This document shows positions 44,569-53,004 of a DNA stretch of 64,000 nt, piece after piece. Within the stretch, counting starts at the first letter, position 1. Each line of letters opens with the position of its first letter. The stretch spans positions 1,302,001 to 1,366,000 of the forward strand of contig NC_013165.1 of the NCBI RefSeq assembly GCF_000023885.1. The letters run 5' to 3'. The translations under genes were made by a program, and so were the position numbers. The stretch is from Slackia heliotrinireducens DSM 20476 (lineage in GTDB: Bacteria; Actinomycetota; Coriobacteriia; Coriobacteriales; Eggerthellaceae). The notes under the pieces were generated by a model. It saw only the letters and a list, made by a program, of their open reading frames with translations, did no database searches and was not told the origin of the DNA.

Positions 44569-44775
44569 TCCCGGCCGTCCGAAGCGGCGGCCCTGTTGGC
44601 CCCGTTGCCGTGCCCGGCTTCATTGCCGCGCGCTAACCACCGCATCGGCGGGCAACCGCCCGCACCTGCCGCATCGTTTGGAAATACCGTGGGCGCATGT
44701 CGCATATCATGTGGATTTGTACAACGTGCCGAATTCGCACTGCACTCGGCTCGCTCATTCTCGTATACTACTTCG

Positions 44776-44851
44776 GCCCCCTTCGTCTAGCGGCCAAGGA
44801 CGCCGGCCTCTCACGTCGGTAACGGAGATTCGAATCCTCCAGGGGGCACCA
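44776..44851 (+). tRNA. tRNA-Glu (CTC)
   Basis: 76 nt with encoded CCA. The acceptor stem is GCCCCCT / AGGGGGC, the anticodon loop CTCTCAC gives anticodon CTC, and GGAGATTCGAATCCTCC is the T arm. Charged tRNA-Glu is the substrate of HemA, encoded 9.5 kb upstream. Confidence 0.95.
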
Positions 44852-44974
44852 CGAATGTTTCAAATGTGTTTCATTCGCCGATTATGAGTGTGTTTCGGCT
44901 TGCGCCTGGCTTATATTATGTAGGCTTATGCGCATTGGAATGAACGATGGCAGCGCATTGGTAAGGAGGCATGC

Positions 44975-45187
44975 ATGAGCGAGATCATGGTGTTTGTCGG
45001 GCGGCGGATGCTTGCAAATTGTCTCGACCTTGAACCTGGCCGTGCGTACAAAGTCTCCGCGTTGGATCGCAAGTTCGGCAGGGAGGGCTTCTGGATTGAA
45101 GTCACCGACGACATGGAAACGTGCCGTTTGCCGTACAAGTCTGCCGATGAGTTCACCCAGAACTGGCGTCCCTACGAAGGACGCTAA
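44975..45187 (+). CDS. Small hypothetical protein
   Basis: 70 aa with an excellent ribosome site (TAAGGAGG, 6 nt before ATG). The sequence is soluble and mixed alpha/beta: MVFVGRRMLANCLDLEPGRAYK, then REGFWIEVTDDMETCRLPYKSADEF. This could be a small beta-barrel, but no family is recognised. It is followed by a terminator at 45232, so it is probably monocistronic. Confidence 0.7.
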   Translation: MSEIMVFVGRRMLANCLDLEPGRAYKVSALDRKFGREGFWIEVTDDMETCRLPYKSADEFTQNWRPYEGR

Positions 45188-45231
45188 ACGTCGCTGTTGC
45201 CGCGTTTGGCTGGAACCGTCATGTATTGTCG

Positions 45232-45256
45232 AATGGGGTTGGAAAGCCCCATTTTT
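45232..45256 (+). terminator. Rho-independent terminator
   Basis: AATGGGG / CCCCATT stem (8-nt loop) followed by TTTTC. It lies inside the open frame upstream of the next gene, which supports that gene's later GTG start. Confidence 0.7.
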
Positions 45257-45331
45257 CATTGGTATTCTGTTTTGGACGGAACTCGGGGCCGGGCCCCGAG
45301 GTGTAGGGAAGAGAAGAGGAGCTGGTCGGAG

Positions 45332-46261
45332 GTGCATCGATTCGGTCGGGTGCTTGTCGTCGCGAACCCAGCGGCGCAAAACGGCGTCGGTGCCCGGCGC
45401 ATTGCCTCGCTCCGTCAGGCCGAAAACGCCCTTCCCGAAACCGTTGAATCCCTGCAGGTGGTTGCCACCGAGCACGCTGGCCACGCCAGGGAGCTGGGCG
45501 CCGGCTCTGCCGACTTCGACACGCTCATCGCCCTGGGCGGCGACGGCGTGATCCACGAGGTGCTCAACGGCGTTATGACCTTGCCTGAGCAGGCCAGGCC
45601 CGTCTTCGGTATCTTGCCCTGCGGCAACGGAAACGACCTTGCCCGCACACTGCGCATCCCCTTCGACCAGGCCGGCTCGCTTGCCGCGCTCAGTCGCGCC
45701 CGCGTCGTACCCTACGACATCGGCAACGTCAACGGGGAGTGGTTCATCGAGACGCTGTCCTTCGGCTTCGACGCGGCCATCGCCATCGGCACCCATACGC
45801 GCCGCATGCGCACGGGCCACACGGGCACCCGCCTTTACCTTGAGGAAGGTGCCGAACAGCTGCTGCGCAAGCTGCGCCCCTATACATATACTGCCAGCGT
45901 CGACGGGGGAGAGCCTCGGCGCGGCGGCATGCTCATGTTTGCCGTGCAGAACGGGCCCACCTACGGCGGCGGCTGGCGCATATGCCCTGATGCGGATCCC
46001 ACCGACGGCCGCTTCGACATCTGCCGGGCCGTGCCGCCTCTGGCGAACCTTCATGCGGCGGCGCTGTTCCTGCGTGCCAAAAGCGGGGGACACGTGAACT
46101 CGCCCCACGTGCGGATGGAACGCGCAACCGCTCTGGACATCGCCTTCGACGAGGCCCCCGCGGCCCAGGCCGACGGCGAAAAGATCGAGGGCAGCACGTT
46201 CCATGTGACCATGCATCCCGGCGCGCTTCGCGTCCTGGCGGGCGAGGGGGTGGCGTTCTAA
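45332..46261 (+). CDS. Diacylglycerol/sphingosine kinase family lipid kinase
   Basis: 309 aa from GTG 45332, chosen because AGAGGAG precedes it and a terminator lies within the longer frame. It would phosphorylate diacylglycerol or a related lipid at the inner face of the membrane. Family motifs: VVANPAAQNGVGARR (1-20), LIALGGDGVIHEVLNGVM (about 68-85), FGILPCGNGNDLARTLRIP (about 92-110), and the C-terminal AQADGEKIEG. The GGDG and GNGNDLAR motifs are intact. The antiporter gene starts 1 bp after the stop, so the two are co-transcribed. Confidence 0.88.
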   Translation: MHRFGRVLVVANPAAQNGVGARRIASLRQAENALPETVESLQVVATEHAGHARELGAGSADFDTLIALGGDGVIHEVLNGVMTLPEQARPVFGILPCGNGNDLARTLRIPFDQAGSLAALSRARVVPYDIGNVNGEWFIETLSFGFDAAIAIGTHTRRMRTGHTGTRLYLEEGAEQLLRKLRPYTYTASVDGGEPRRGGMLMFAVQNGPTYGGGWRICPDADPTDGRFDICRAVPPLANLHAAALFLRAKSGGHVNSPHVRMERATALDIAFDEAPAAQADGEKIEGSTFHVTMHPGALRVLAGEGVAF

Positions 46262-46262
46262 T

Positions 46263-48590
46263 ATGTTCACCTTCGTCTTCATTCTGGCGCTTGCCGTAGC
46301 CGTGCTGGCCTCGGCCATCATCGCGCAGGTCGTCCGCGGCGTTTCTATGCCGCTCATCCAGATCGCCATCGGCGCAGCTCTTGCATTGGTGGGTTTGACC
46401 AGCATGAACTTCACCGTTAACTCCGAACTGTTCCTGGTGCTGTTCATCGCGCCGCTTTTGTACTTGGAGGCGCAAAACGTCGACAAGGTGGCACTGTGGA
46501 CCAACCGCGTCACCGTAACGTCGCTGGCCATCGGGTTGGTGCTGGTGGTCGTGCTCATGGTCGGCTTCTCGCTGCATTTCCTGGAACCGTCCATCCCTCT
46601 GTCGGCGGCGTTCGCTTTGGGCGCAGCACTTGGCCCCACCGATGCTGTGGCCGTCACGTCGCTGGGCAAGAGCGCCACGCTGCGCAACGACCAGCGCATC
46701 CTGCTGTCGGGCGAGTGCCTGATCAACGACGCGTCCGGTGTCGTGTCCTTCCAGTTTGCCACGGCGGCCCTGGTCACGGGCACATTCAGCCTGATTGACG
46801 CCACCACTACGTTCTTCGTCAGCTTCTTCGGCGGCATTATCCTGGGCCTGCTGCTGCAGGTGCTGTTCTCCTACGTGAACGCCCGCGTGCGCGACTTCGG
46901 CCTGGAAGACACCATGTTCCACGTCATGTACGCGGTAATCACGCCCTTCGCCATCTTCCTGATCGCCGAGGAGCTCGGCGTGTCGGGCATTCTGGCAGTC
47001 GTGGCGGCGGGCCTGATCCATTCGTTCCTGGACCGCCGCATGAGTCCCGAAGACGCACGTCAGAAGATTATTTCCAGCAGCGTGTGGCAGGTGCTGTCCT
47101 TCTCGCTCAACGGCATCGTCTTCGTGTTGCTGGGCATGCAGCTTCCCAACGCCATGTCCGACACGCTGCTCGAATCCACCCAGATGACCGACGTGCGCCT
47201 GGCCGCCACTGCGGTGTTTTTGGCGCTGCTCACGGTGGTCGTTCGCATGTTCTGGTTCGTGGGAATCGACCTGGTGGGCAAGCGCCGCCGCGCGCGCAAC
47301 CGGGAGGATGCGGAGCAGAGGCTTTCCAAATGGAGGAAGAACCGCCCGCGCCCGCACCGCGCCAAGCGGCCCGTCGGGCCCAGTTCCACGGGCACCATCG
47401 AGCTGTCCGGCCGCATCATGAAGGTGAGCTCGCGCCCGTCGGCCGACCCGCAGCAGCCCGCCCCTGAAACGCCGGAGGCAACATGGGCCGACAAGACGCA
47501 CGCGCTGCAGACGCTCGATGCGGAGCCGACCGGTGCCGCGACCATGCCCATGGCAGCCACGTCCACGCCCGAAGAGCTGGACGACCGTCGTGCGAAGCGC
47601 GCCGAGTGGCTCAACATCTTCCGCGAGGCGCTGGCCATGTCGCTCGCCGGCCCCAAGGGCGCCATTTCGTTGTCGATCATGTTCACCATGCCGTACTTTG
47701 CGCACGACGTGTATTTCCAGCAGCGCGAACTGCTCATCTTCATCGCATCCATCATCATCGTGATCACGTTGCTGCTGGCCAACTTCGTACTGCCGCTGCT
47801 GCTGCCGAAGGCCGAGGTGGAACCCACCATGTCCGACGACGAGGCCAGCGTGGACGTGCTGCGCGCCGTGGTGGAGGACCTCACGGGCATCCAAACCAAG
47901 GGCAACCGCCGCGCGGTGCAGGCCGTAATCCACCAGTACAACGACCGCATCGACCGGTTCAAGCAGCAGTCCGACGTGCTTGAAACCGGCGACGACACCG
48001 AGCTGCGGCTGAAGGTGTACACCTGGCAGGAAGAATACGTGGTGGCCGCGATGGCCTACGACGGCTTCCCTAAGGTTGCGGGCTACACGCTGCTGCGCCG
48101 CATCGGCCGTGCGAGAACCCTGATTAGCCACGACCGCGGCATCCGGAAGCTGGTGCTTGCCATCCGCCAGAACGCATCGTTCGCCGTGCATGCGGTCAAG
48201 CGCATCATTCAGGACCGCGAGCCGTTCCAGAACGCGTTCGAGGACGAGCGCCTGGTGCGCGAGCTGCAGATCGAGGCGATGCAGGCTTCCATCGAGAAGC
48301 TGCGCGAGCTGCTGTCCGACGACGAGGTTCCATCCGAGCACGCCGCCAGGCTGATTGTCGAGCTGCAGCGCAACGTGCGACGTCTGCGCCGTATCGATCG
48401 CGACTCGGTCAGCGTCGCCGACGCCTACCAGGTGGTGGATAAGATTACGGAAATCCGCAAGCAGGGCCTGCGCTTCGAGCTTGAGCACATCCAGTCCATG
48501 TATGAGGAAGAGCGCATCACCCGCGCCACCGCCATGCGCATGCGCCAGAACGTCCATCTGATGGAAATCGACCTGGAAGACCGCGTCTAA
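46263..48590 (+). CDS. CPA1-family Na+/H+ (monovalent cation/proton) antiporter
   Basis: 775 aa. Residues 1-345 hold about eleven to twelve membrane helices. The ion-site region ALGAALGPTDAVAVTSLG (about 120-137) and LSGECLINDASGVVSFQFA (about 149-167) are the NhaP/NHE signatures. The family helix region SFSLNGIVFVLLGMQLP follows. An insertion of about 90 residues (about 345-440, basic then Pro/Thr-rich) splits the last helices (GPKGAISLSIMF, then LLIFIASIIIVITLLLANF). A long cytoplasmic C-terminal domain (about 520-775) is helical, rich in Arg/Glu, and probably regulatory. The gene is coupled to the upstream lipid kinase. Confidence 0.88.
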   Translation: MFTFVFILALAVAVLASAIIAQVVRGVSMPLIQIAIGAALALVGLTSMNFTVNSELFLVLFIAPLLYLEAQNVDKVALWTNRVTVTSLAIGLVLVVVLMVGFSLHFLEPSIPLSAAFALGAALGPTDAVAVTSLGKSATLRNDQRILLSGECLINDASGVVSFQFATAALVTGTFSLIDATTTFFVSFFGGIILGLLLQVLFSYVNARVRDFGLEDTMFHVMYAVITPFAIFLIAEELGVSGILAVVAAGLIHSFLDRRMSPEDARQKIISSSVWQVLSFSLNGIVFVLLGMQLPNAMSDTLLESTQMTDVRLAATAVFLALLTVVVRMFWFVGIDLVGKRRRARNREDAEQRLSKWRKNRPRPHRAKRPVGPSSTGTIELSGRIMKVSSRPSADPQQPAPETPEATWADKTHALQTLDAEPTGAATMPMAATSTPEELDDRRAKRAEWLNIFREALAMSLAGPKGAISLSIMFTMPYFAHDVYFQQRELLIFIASIIIVITLLLANFVLPLLLPKAEVEPTMSDDEASVDVLRAVVEDLTGIQTKGNRRAVQAVIHQYNDRIDRFKQQSDVLETGDDTELRLKVYTWQEEYVVAAMAYDGFPKVAGYTLLRRIGRARTLISHDRGIRKLVLAIRQNASFAVHAVKRIIQDREPFQNAFEDERLVRELQIEAMQASIEKLRELLSDDEVPSEHAARLIVELQRNVRRLRRIDRDSVSVADAYQVVDKITEIRKQGLRFELEHIQSMYEEERITRATAMRMRQNVHLMEIDLEDRV

Positions 48591-48597
48591 CCCGTAG

Positions 48598-48713
48598 GAC
48601 AAAGGGGACAGTTGTCCCATTGTGTCAGTAGGGACGTTTCCTTTTGGCACATTTTTGTGTCAGTAGGGACAGATCCGCGGCGGGACACAGGGCTCCGCCC
48701 CCAATGTCCCGCG
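48598..48713. repeat. REP-like element, copy 2
   Basis: Contains GACAAAGGGGACAGTTGTCCC, then the shared core GTGTCAGTAGGGACGTTTCC, then CATTTTTGTGTCAGTAGGGA. A CAGATCCGCGGCGGGACA ... CCCCAATGTCCCG unit ends at about 48713. It lies 8 bp after the antiporter stop. Confidence 0.75.
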
Positions 48714-48800
48714 CTATCGACAACCTCCGGAGGCGCCTGGGGTTGGCGTCTTAGGCGATCCGAAAAATCGTCCGCACCCCGCTCCGCCCCCAATGTCCCG

Positions 48801-48848
48801 TGGACAGATCCGCGGCGGGACAAAGGGCTGCGTCCCCAATGTCCCGTG
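48801..48848. repeat. Second copy of the GGGACA...TGTCCC unit
   Basis: GGACAGATCCGCGGCGGGAC ... CCCCAATGTCCCG repeats the unit ending the element at 48598-48713. The remaining sequence to the tRNA at 49054 has no gene. Confidence 0.65.
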
Positions 48849-49053
48849 GGTCAAAAGTGCCTGTCCCCATTGTCCCAAACGTGAAAATGCGTCGAGCGGA
48901 CGCACCCATTGCGCCGCATCAGCAGGGCAAATGACTGGCAGGTTACGGATTTCGAACATCTATATGGCGTTTTCTGTGGGCATACTAGGTGTATGCGAAC
49001 ATTTTTGTTATCATGTCACGTTGCGTGAAAGCGCAGATGTTTGTCTTACGTTC

Positions 49054-49138
49054 GCGGGCGTGGCGGAATTGGCAGACGCGCCAGATTTAGGTTCTGGTGG
49101 GGTAACTCGTGAAGGTTCAAGTCCTTTCGCCCGCACCA
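49054..49138 (+). tRNA. tRNA-Leu (TAG)
   Basis: 85 nt with encoded CCA and a long variable arm. Acceptor stem GCGGGCG / CGCCCGC; anticodon stem CCAGA / TCTGG with loop TTTAGGT, giving anticodon TAG; T arm GGTTCAAGTCC. Confidence 0.95.
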
Positions 49139-49222
49139 CGTAAGCCAACAAGCATCAAGTAATATAGGTACGATCATCCGCTGGTGTCGGATGAACCCGG
49201 CACTGTAAGTGCGAGATTGTAG

Positions 49223-50887
49223 ATGGAGGAACAGTTGAATACTCAGGTTGAGACCCTCGAATCCGGTCAGGAGAAAGCGACCATCACCATCGAGGCCAAG
49301 GAAATCAAGAGCCGTATCGCGAAGAAGTACAAGGACTACGGCAACAAGTACGTCTTCCCTGGTTTCCGCAAGGGTCATGTGCCCCGTCCTGTGATTGAGG
49401 CCCAGGTCGGCAAGGAGCAGGCGCTCATGGACGTCACCGAGGACATCTACGAGGACGTGCTGCCCATCGCCATGGACGAAGCCGACGTCTATCCCATCGC
49501 CCAGGTCAAGCTCGAGGATCAGACCGCTCTGGTCGCCGAGGGCGAGGACTTCGTCTTCTCCGTCATCTACGACGCCAAGCCCGTCGTTGAGCTGAACAGC
49601 TACGATCCGGTCGAAATCGAGGCTCCCTTCGAAGAGGCCACCGAGAAGGAAATCGACGAGCAGGTCGAGGTTGCCCGTAACAACTACGCCAAGTTCGAGC
49701 CCACCGATGACGAAGACGCCGTCATCGTCGCCGAGGGTGCAGCCAAGCTGAACCTGACCGTGACCGACGCCGAAGGCAACGCCATCGAGGAGCTCGCCGC
49801 CAACGATTCCCACTATGAGCTGGGTCTGAACACCTATCCCAAGGCCTTCGACGATGCCCTGGTGGGTAAGAAGAAGGGCGACACCATCACCGTTGAAATC
49901 AACGTTGCCGAGGACAAGTGCGGCGTGTCCGACCTGCTTGAGGACAAGACCGAAACCGCAACCTTCACGGCCGAGGTCGTCGCTGTGGAAACCCTGGTGG
50001 CTCCTGAAGTCACCGACGAGTGGGTCAGCGAAACCTCCGGCGGCAAGCTCGCCGACGTGGCTGCTCTGCGTCAGCAGTTCTTCGAGCAGATCACCGAGGA
50101 GAAGGCCCCGATGGTCGCCACCATCATGGAGAACAACGCGGCCCTGGAGCTCAGCAAGCGCTTCGAAATCGAGCTGCCCGAAGCCATGATCAACGACGCC
50201 ATGGCCGAGTACCAGCAGCGCCTCATCGGCCAGCAGCTGGCCAACATGGGCATCCCTCAGCAGTACGCCCAGAAGCTCATCGACGAGAATCCGGATCTGG
50301 CAAACCAGATGCTGATGCAGTACCTGCAGCAGGCCAACATCTCCCCGGAGCAATTCCCGGAGCACCTGCGCATGCAGGCCATCGACGACGTCAAGGGCAA
50401 CCTGGCTCTGGACGCCATCGCGCGCCACAAGGGCATCACCGTCACCAACGACGACGTGATGGAAGAGTTCGTCAACTCCGGCGTCGAGGATCCCAAGAAG
50501 GCTTTCAAGTCCTGGAAGGACGCCGGCCGTCTGCATGAGATCCGCGAGGGCATCCTGCGCGGCGAGGCCATGAAGGCCGTCCTGGAAGAGGCCGTTGTGA
50601 CCCGCTTCGACCTGGTCGAGCGCACCGAGGAGAATCGTGCCAAGGCTGCCGCCGAGGCCACTGCCGCCGCAGTGGAAGAGGCCGCCGAGGAAGCTGCCGA
50701 AGAGGCCGCAGAAGTCGAGATGACGGAAGAATCCCTGAACAAGCTGAAGGTCGCCGAGCTCAAGGAGATCGCCTCCGGCAAGGGTCTGGCAACCTCCGGT
50801 CTGAAGAAGGCCGAGCTCATCGAAGCCATCCTTGACGCCGAGACGCCCATGGGCGCTCATGCCAAGCAGGCTGAGGATGCTGAATAG
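49223..50887 (+). CDS. tig: Trigger factor with C-terminal SAP/Rho_N-like extension
   Basis: 554 aa from ATG 49223. An in-frame TTG at 49235 is preceded by GGAGGA and may be the true start (550 aa). Trigger factor binds the ribosome exit tunnel and helps fold nascent chains. The ribosome-docking motif [14 protein letters not shown] is at 45-58. An FKBP-type PPIase domain (about 160-255) follows, then the helical chaperone arms (about 270-470). Beyond these, an Ala/Glu linker (about 472-499) leads to [23 protein letters not shown]... (500-540), which has the Leu/Lys pattern of SAP or Rho N-terminal nucleic-acid-binding helices. Typical trigger factors are about 430-470 aa, so this extra domain is unusual. 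It lies directly upstream of clpP-clpX, a common order. Confidence 0.93.
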   Translation: MEEQLNTQVETLESGQEKATITIEAKEIKSRIAKKYKDYGNKYVFPGFRKGHVPRPVIEAQVGKEQALMDVTEDIYEDVLPIAMDEADVYPIAQVKLEDQTALVAEGEDFVFSVIYDAKPVVELNSYDPVEIEAPFEEATEKEIDEQVEVARNNYAKFEPTDDEDAVIVAEGAAKLNLTVTDAEGNAIEELAANDSHYELGLNTYPKAFDDALVGKKKGDTITVEINVAEDKCGVSDLLEDKTETATFTAEVVAVETLVAPEVTDEWVSETSGGKLADVAALRQQFFEQITEEKAPMVATIMENNAALELSKRFEIELPEAMINDAMAEYQQRLIGQQLANMGIPQQYAQKLIDENPDLANQMLMQYLQQANISPEQFPEHLRMQAIDDVKGNLALDAIARHKGITVTNDDVMEEFVNSGVEDPKKAFKSWKDAGRLHEIREGILRGEAMKAVLEEAVVTRFDLVERTEENRAKAAAEATAAAVEEAAEEAAEEAAEVEMTEESLNKLKVAELKEIASGKGLATSGLKKAELIEAILDAETPMGAHAKQAEDAE

Positions 50888-51018
50888 CACCTGGCGTTTC
50901 GCGTAACGCCTATGGCTCAAACGGCTTTCGAACAGGGCTCCACCGAGCAATAATCTTCCATTGGCTCGCATCCGCACAGGGGCGAGCCATGGTTGTATCT
51001 AAGGAAAGGATAGTTAGT

Positions 51019-51639
51019 ATGGACTTTAAGACCAATTACACCATCCCGTATGTTATCGAGCAGTCGCCGCGCGGCGAGCGCACGTATGACATCTACAGCC
51101 GCTTGCTGAACGACCGCATCATCTTTTTGGGCGATGCCATCGACGACAACGTGGCAAACCTTGTGGTCGCGCAGCTGCTCCACCTGGAGAGCTCCGACCC
51201 CGAGAAGGACATTTCGCTGTACATCAACTCTCCGGGAGGAAGCGTGTCCGCAGGCATGGCCATCTACGACGCCATGCAGTTCATCCGCTGCGACGTGTCC
51301 ACCGTCTGCATCGGCATGGCCGCATCCATGGCTTCGGTTCTGACCGCCGCCGGCACCCCCGGCAAGCGCTTCATCACGCCGAATTCCCAGATCATGATCC
51401 ATCAGCCCATGGGCGGCGCCGAGTCCCGCACCCAGCAGACCGATTTCGAGATCGCTGCAACCGAGATGCGCAAGACCCGCGAACGCCTCGAAGGCATTCT
51501 GGCTGCGCACACCGGCCAGACCATCGAGACCATTCATGCCGACTCCGAGCGCGACCACTGGCTGACCGCCGAGGAGGCCAAGGCATACGGCCTGGTGGAC
51601 GAAATCATCACCTCCCGTGGAACCAACGCTTCGAAGTAA
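51019..51639 (+). CDS. clpP: ATP-dependent Clp protease proteolytic subunit
   Basis: 206 aa; AAGGAAAGG precedes the ATG. It is a serine protease forming double heptameric rings; the catalytic triad is S103 (GMAASMAS), H128 (MIHQPMGG) and D179 (SERDHWL). The family motif [17 protein letters not shown] is at 68-84. The short N-terminal propeptide region ([17 protein letters not shown]) is typical. It probably works with ClpX encoded 18 bp downstream. No anomaly is seen. Confidence 0.97.
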   Translation: MDFKTNYTIPYVIEQSPRGERTYDIYSRLLNDRIIFLGDAIDDNVANLVVAQLLHLESSDPEKDISLYINSPGGSVSAGMAIYDAMQFIRCDVSTVCIGMAASMASVLTAAGTPGKRFITPNSQIMIHQPMGGAESRTQQTDFEIAATEMRKTRERLEGILAAHTGQTIETIHADSERDHWLTAEEAKAYGLVDEIITSRGTNASK

Positions 51640-51657
51640 ACGAGGAGAACCGTTCCG

Positions 51658-52992
51658 ATGAAACACGACGACACAACGTCCAACGACACTGTGGCGCGCT
51701 GCTCGTTCTGCGGAAAGACCGCCGATCAGGTCCTTGGCCTCATCCAAGGGCCTGACCAGGTGTGCATCTGCAACGAGTGCGTGGAGATGTCCTCGGAGAT
51801 CCTTATGAGCCGCGGGTATTTCTCCAACAACCGCCAGCCCGTGGGTTACGAGGAGATCGACGACATGTACGACTCCGAAACGCCCACCGCCGAAGAGGTG
51901 CTGGACACCCTGCCGCGTCCGCACGAGATCTTCGACCTGCTCAGCGAGCACGTCGTGGGCCAGGACGCCGCCAAGCGCGCGCTGGCCGTGGCCGTGTACA
52001 ACCACTACAAGCGCATCAGCCTGGGGCAGTCCCATGAGGAAGACGACGTGGAGCTGGCCAAAAGTAACGTGTTGCTGCTGGGCCCGACTGGTTCGGGCAA
52101 AACGCTGCTGGCCCAGACGCTGGCCCGCGCGCTGCAGGTTCCCTTCGCCATCGCCGACGCCACCACGCTGACCGAAGCCGGCTACGTGGGCGAGGACGTG
52201 GAGAACATCCTGCTCAAGCTGATCACCGCTGCCGATTTCGACATCGAGCGCGCCCAGATCGGCATCGTCTACATCGACGAGATCGACAAGATCGCCCGCA
52301 AGGCCGAGAACCTGTCCATCACCCGCGACGTGTCGGGCGAGGGCGTGCAGCAGGCCCTGCTCAAGATTGTGGAAGGCACCGAGGCTGCTGTGCCGCCCCA
52401 GGGCGGACGCAAGCACCCGCAGCAGGAGCTCATCCATATCGACACCACGAACATCCTGTTCATCCTGGGCGGCGCGTTCGTGGGCCTGGCCGACATCGTG
52501 GGCCAGCGCGTGGGCAAGACGGGCATCGGCTTCACCTCGGAGCTTCCCGAAAGCAAGAAGCACGAAGAGGCCGAGCTGCTCCGCAAGGTGCTGCCCGAGG
52601 ACCTGAACAAGTTCGGCATGATTCCCGAGTTCGTGGGCCGCATCCCTGTGGTGTGCTCGCTGGATGAGCTGACCGAAGACGACCTGGTCCGCATCCTTAC
52701 CGAACCGAAGAACGCCCTGGTCAAACAGTACAAGCGCATGTTCGCCTTCGAGGATTCCGAGCTGGTGTTCACCGACGAGGCCCTGCGCGCCATCGCGCAC
52801 GAGGCGGTGGACCACGGCACCGGCGCCCGAGGCCTGCGTTCCATCTGCGAGCGCGTGCTGCAGGACATCATGTTCGACCTGCCCGAGCAGGAAGGCGCGT
52901 CCACGGTCGTCATCAACGCATCCGATATTGAAGGCACGACGAAACCCGCCATCGCCTATGCGGCCGACGCGGTTTCCTCCGAGGAAGAATAG
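51658..52992 (+). CDS. clpX: ATP-dependent Clp protease ATP-binding subunit ClpX
   Basis: 444 aa; GAGGAG precedes the ATG. It unfolds substrates and feeds them into ClpP. The N-terminal zinc domain has C15, C18, C38 and C41. AAA+ motifs: Walker A GPTGSGKT near 141, Walker [10 protein letters not shown] near 205, and the pore-region sequence [11 protein letters not shown]. The TGIGFTSEL stretch (near 288) corresponds to the IGF loop that docks onto ClpP. The length is normal. The gene lies between clpP and valS. Confidence 0.97.
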   Translation: MKHDDTTSNDTVARCSFCGKTADQVLGLIQGPDQVCICNECVEMSSEILMSRGYFSNNRQPVGYEEIDDMYDSETPTAEEVLDTLPRPHEIFDLLSEHVVGQDAAKRALAVAVYNHYKRISLGQSHEEDDVELAKSNVLLLGPTGSGKTLLAQTLARALQVPFAIADATTLTEAGYVGEDVENILLKLITAADFDIERAQIGIVYIDEIDKIARKAENLSITRDVSGEGVQQALLKIVEGTEAAVPPQGGRKHPQQELIHIDTTNILFILGGAFVGLADIVGQRVGKTGIGFTSELPESKKHEEAELLRKVLPEDLNKFGMIPEFVGRIPVVCSLDELTEDDLVRILTEPKNALVKQYKRMFAFEDSELVFTDEALRAIAHEAVDHGTGARGLRSICERVLQDIMFDLPEQEGASTVVINASDIEGTTKPAIAYAADAVSSEEE

Positions 52993-53004
52993 GAGTCGCC
53001 AACC

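Noticed and set aside
45197-45331. N-terminal extension of the lipid kinase from 45197
   Set aside because: It contains a rho-independent terminator (45232-45256) and no kinase-like sequence; the GTG at 45332 has a ribosome site and starts right at the domain.
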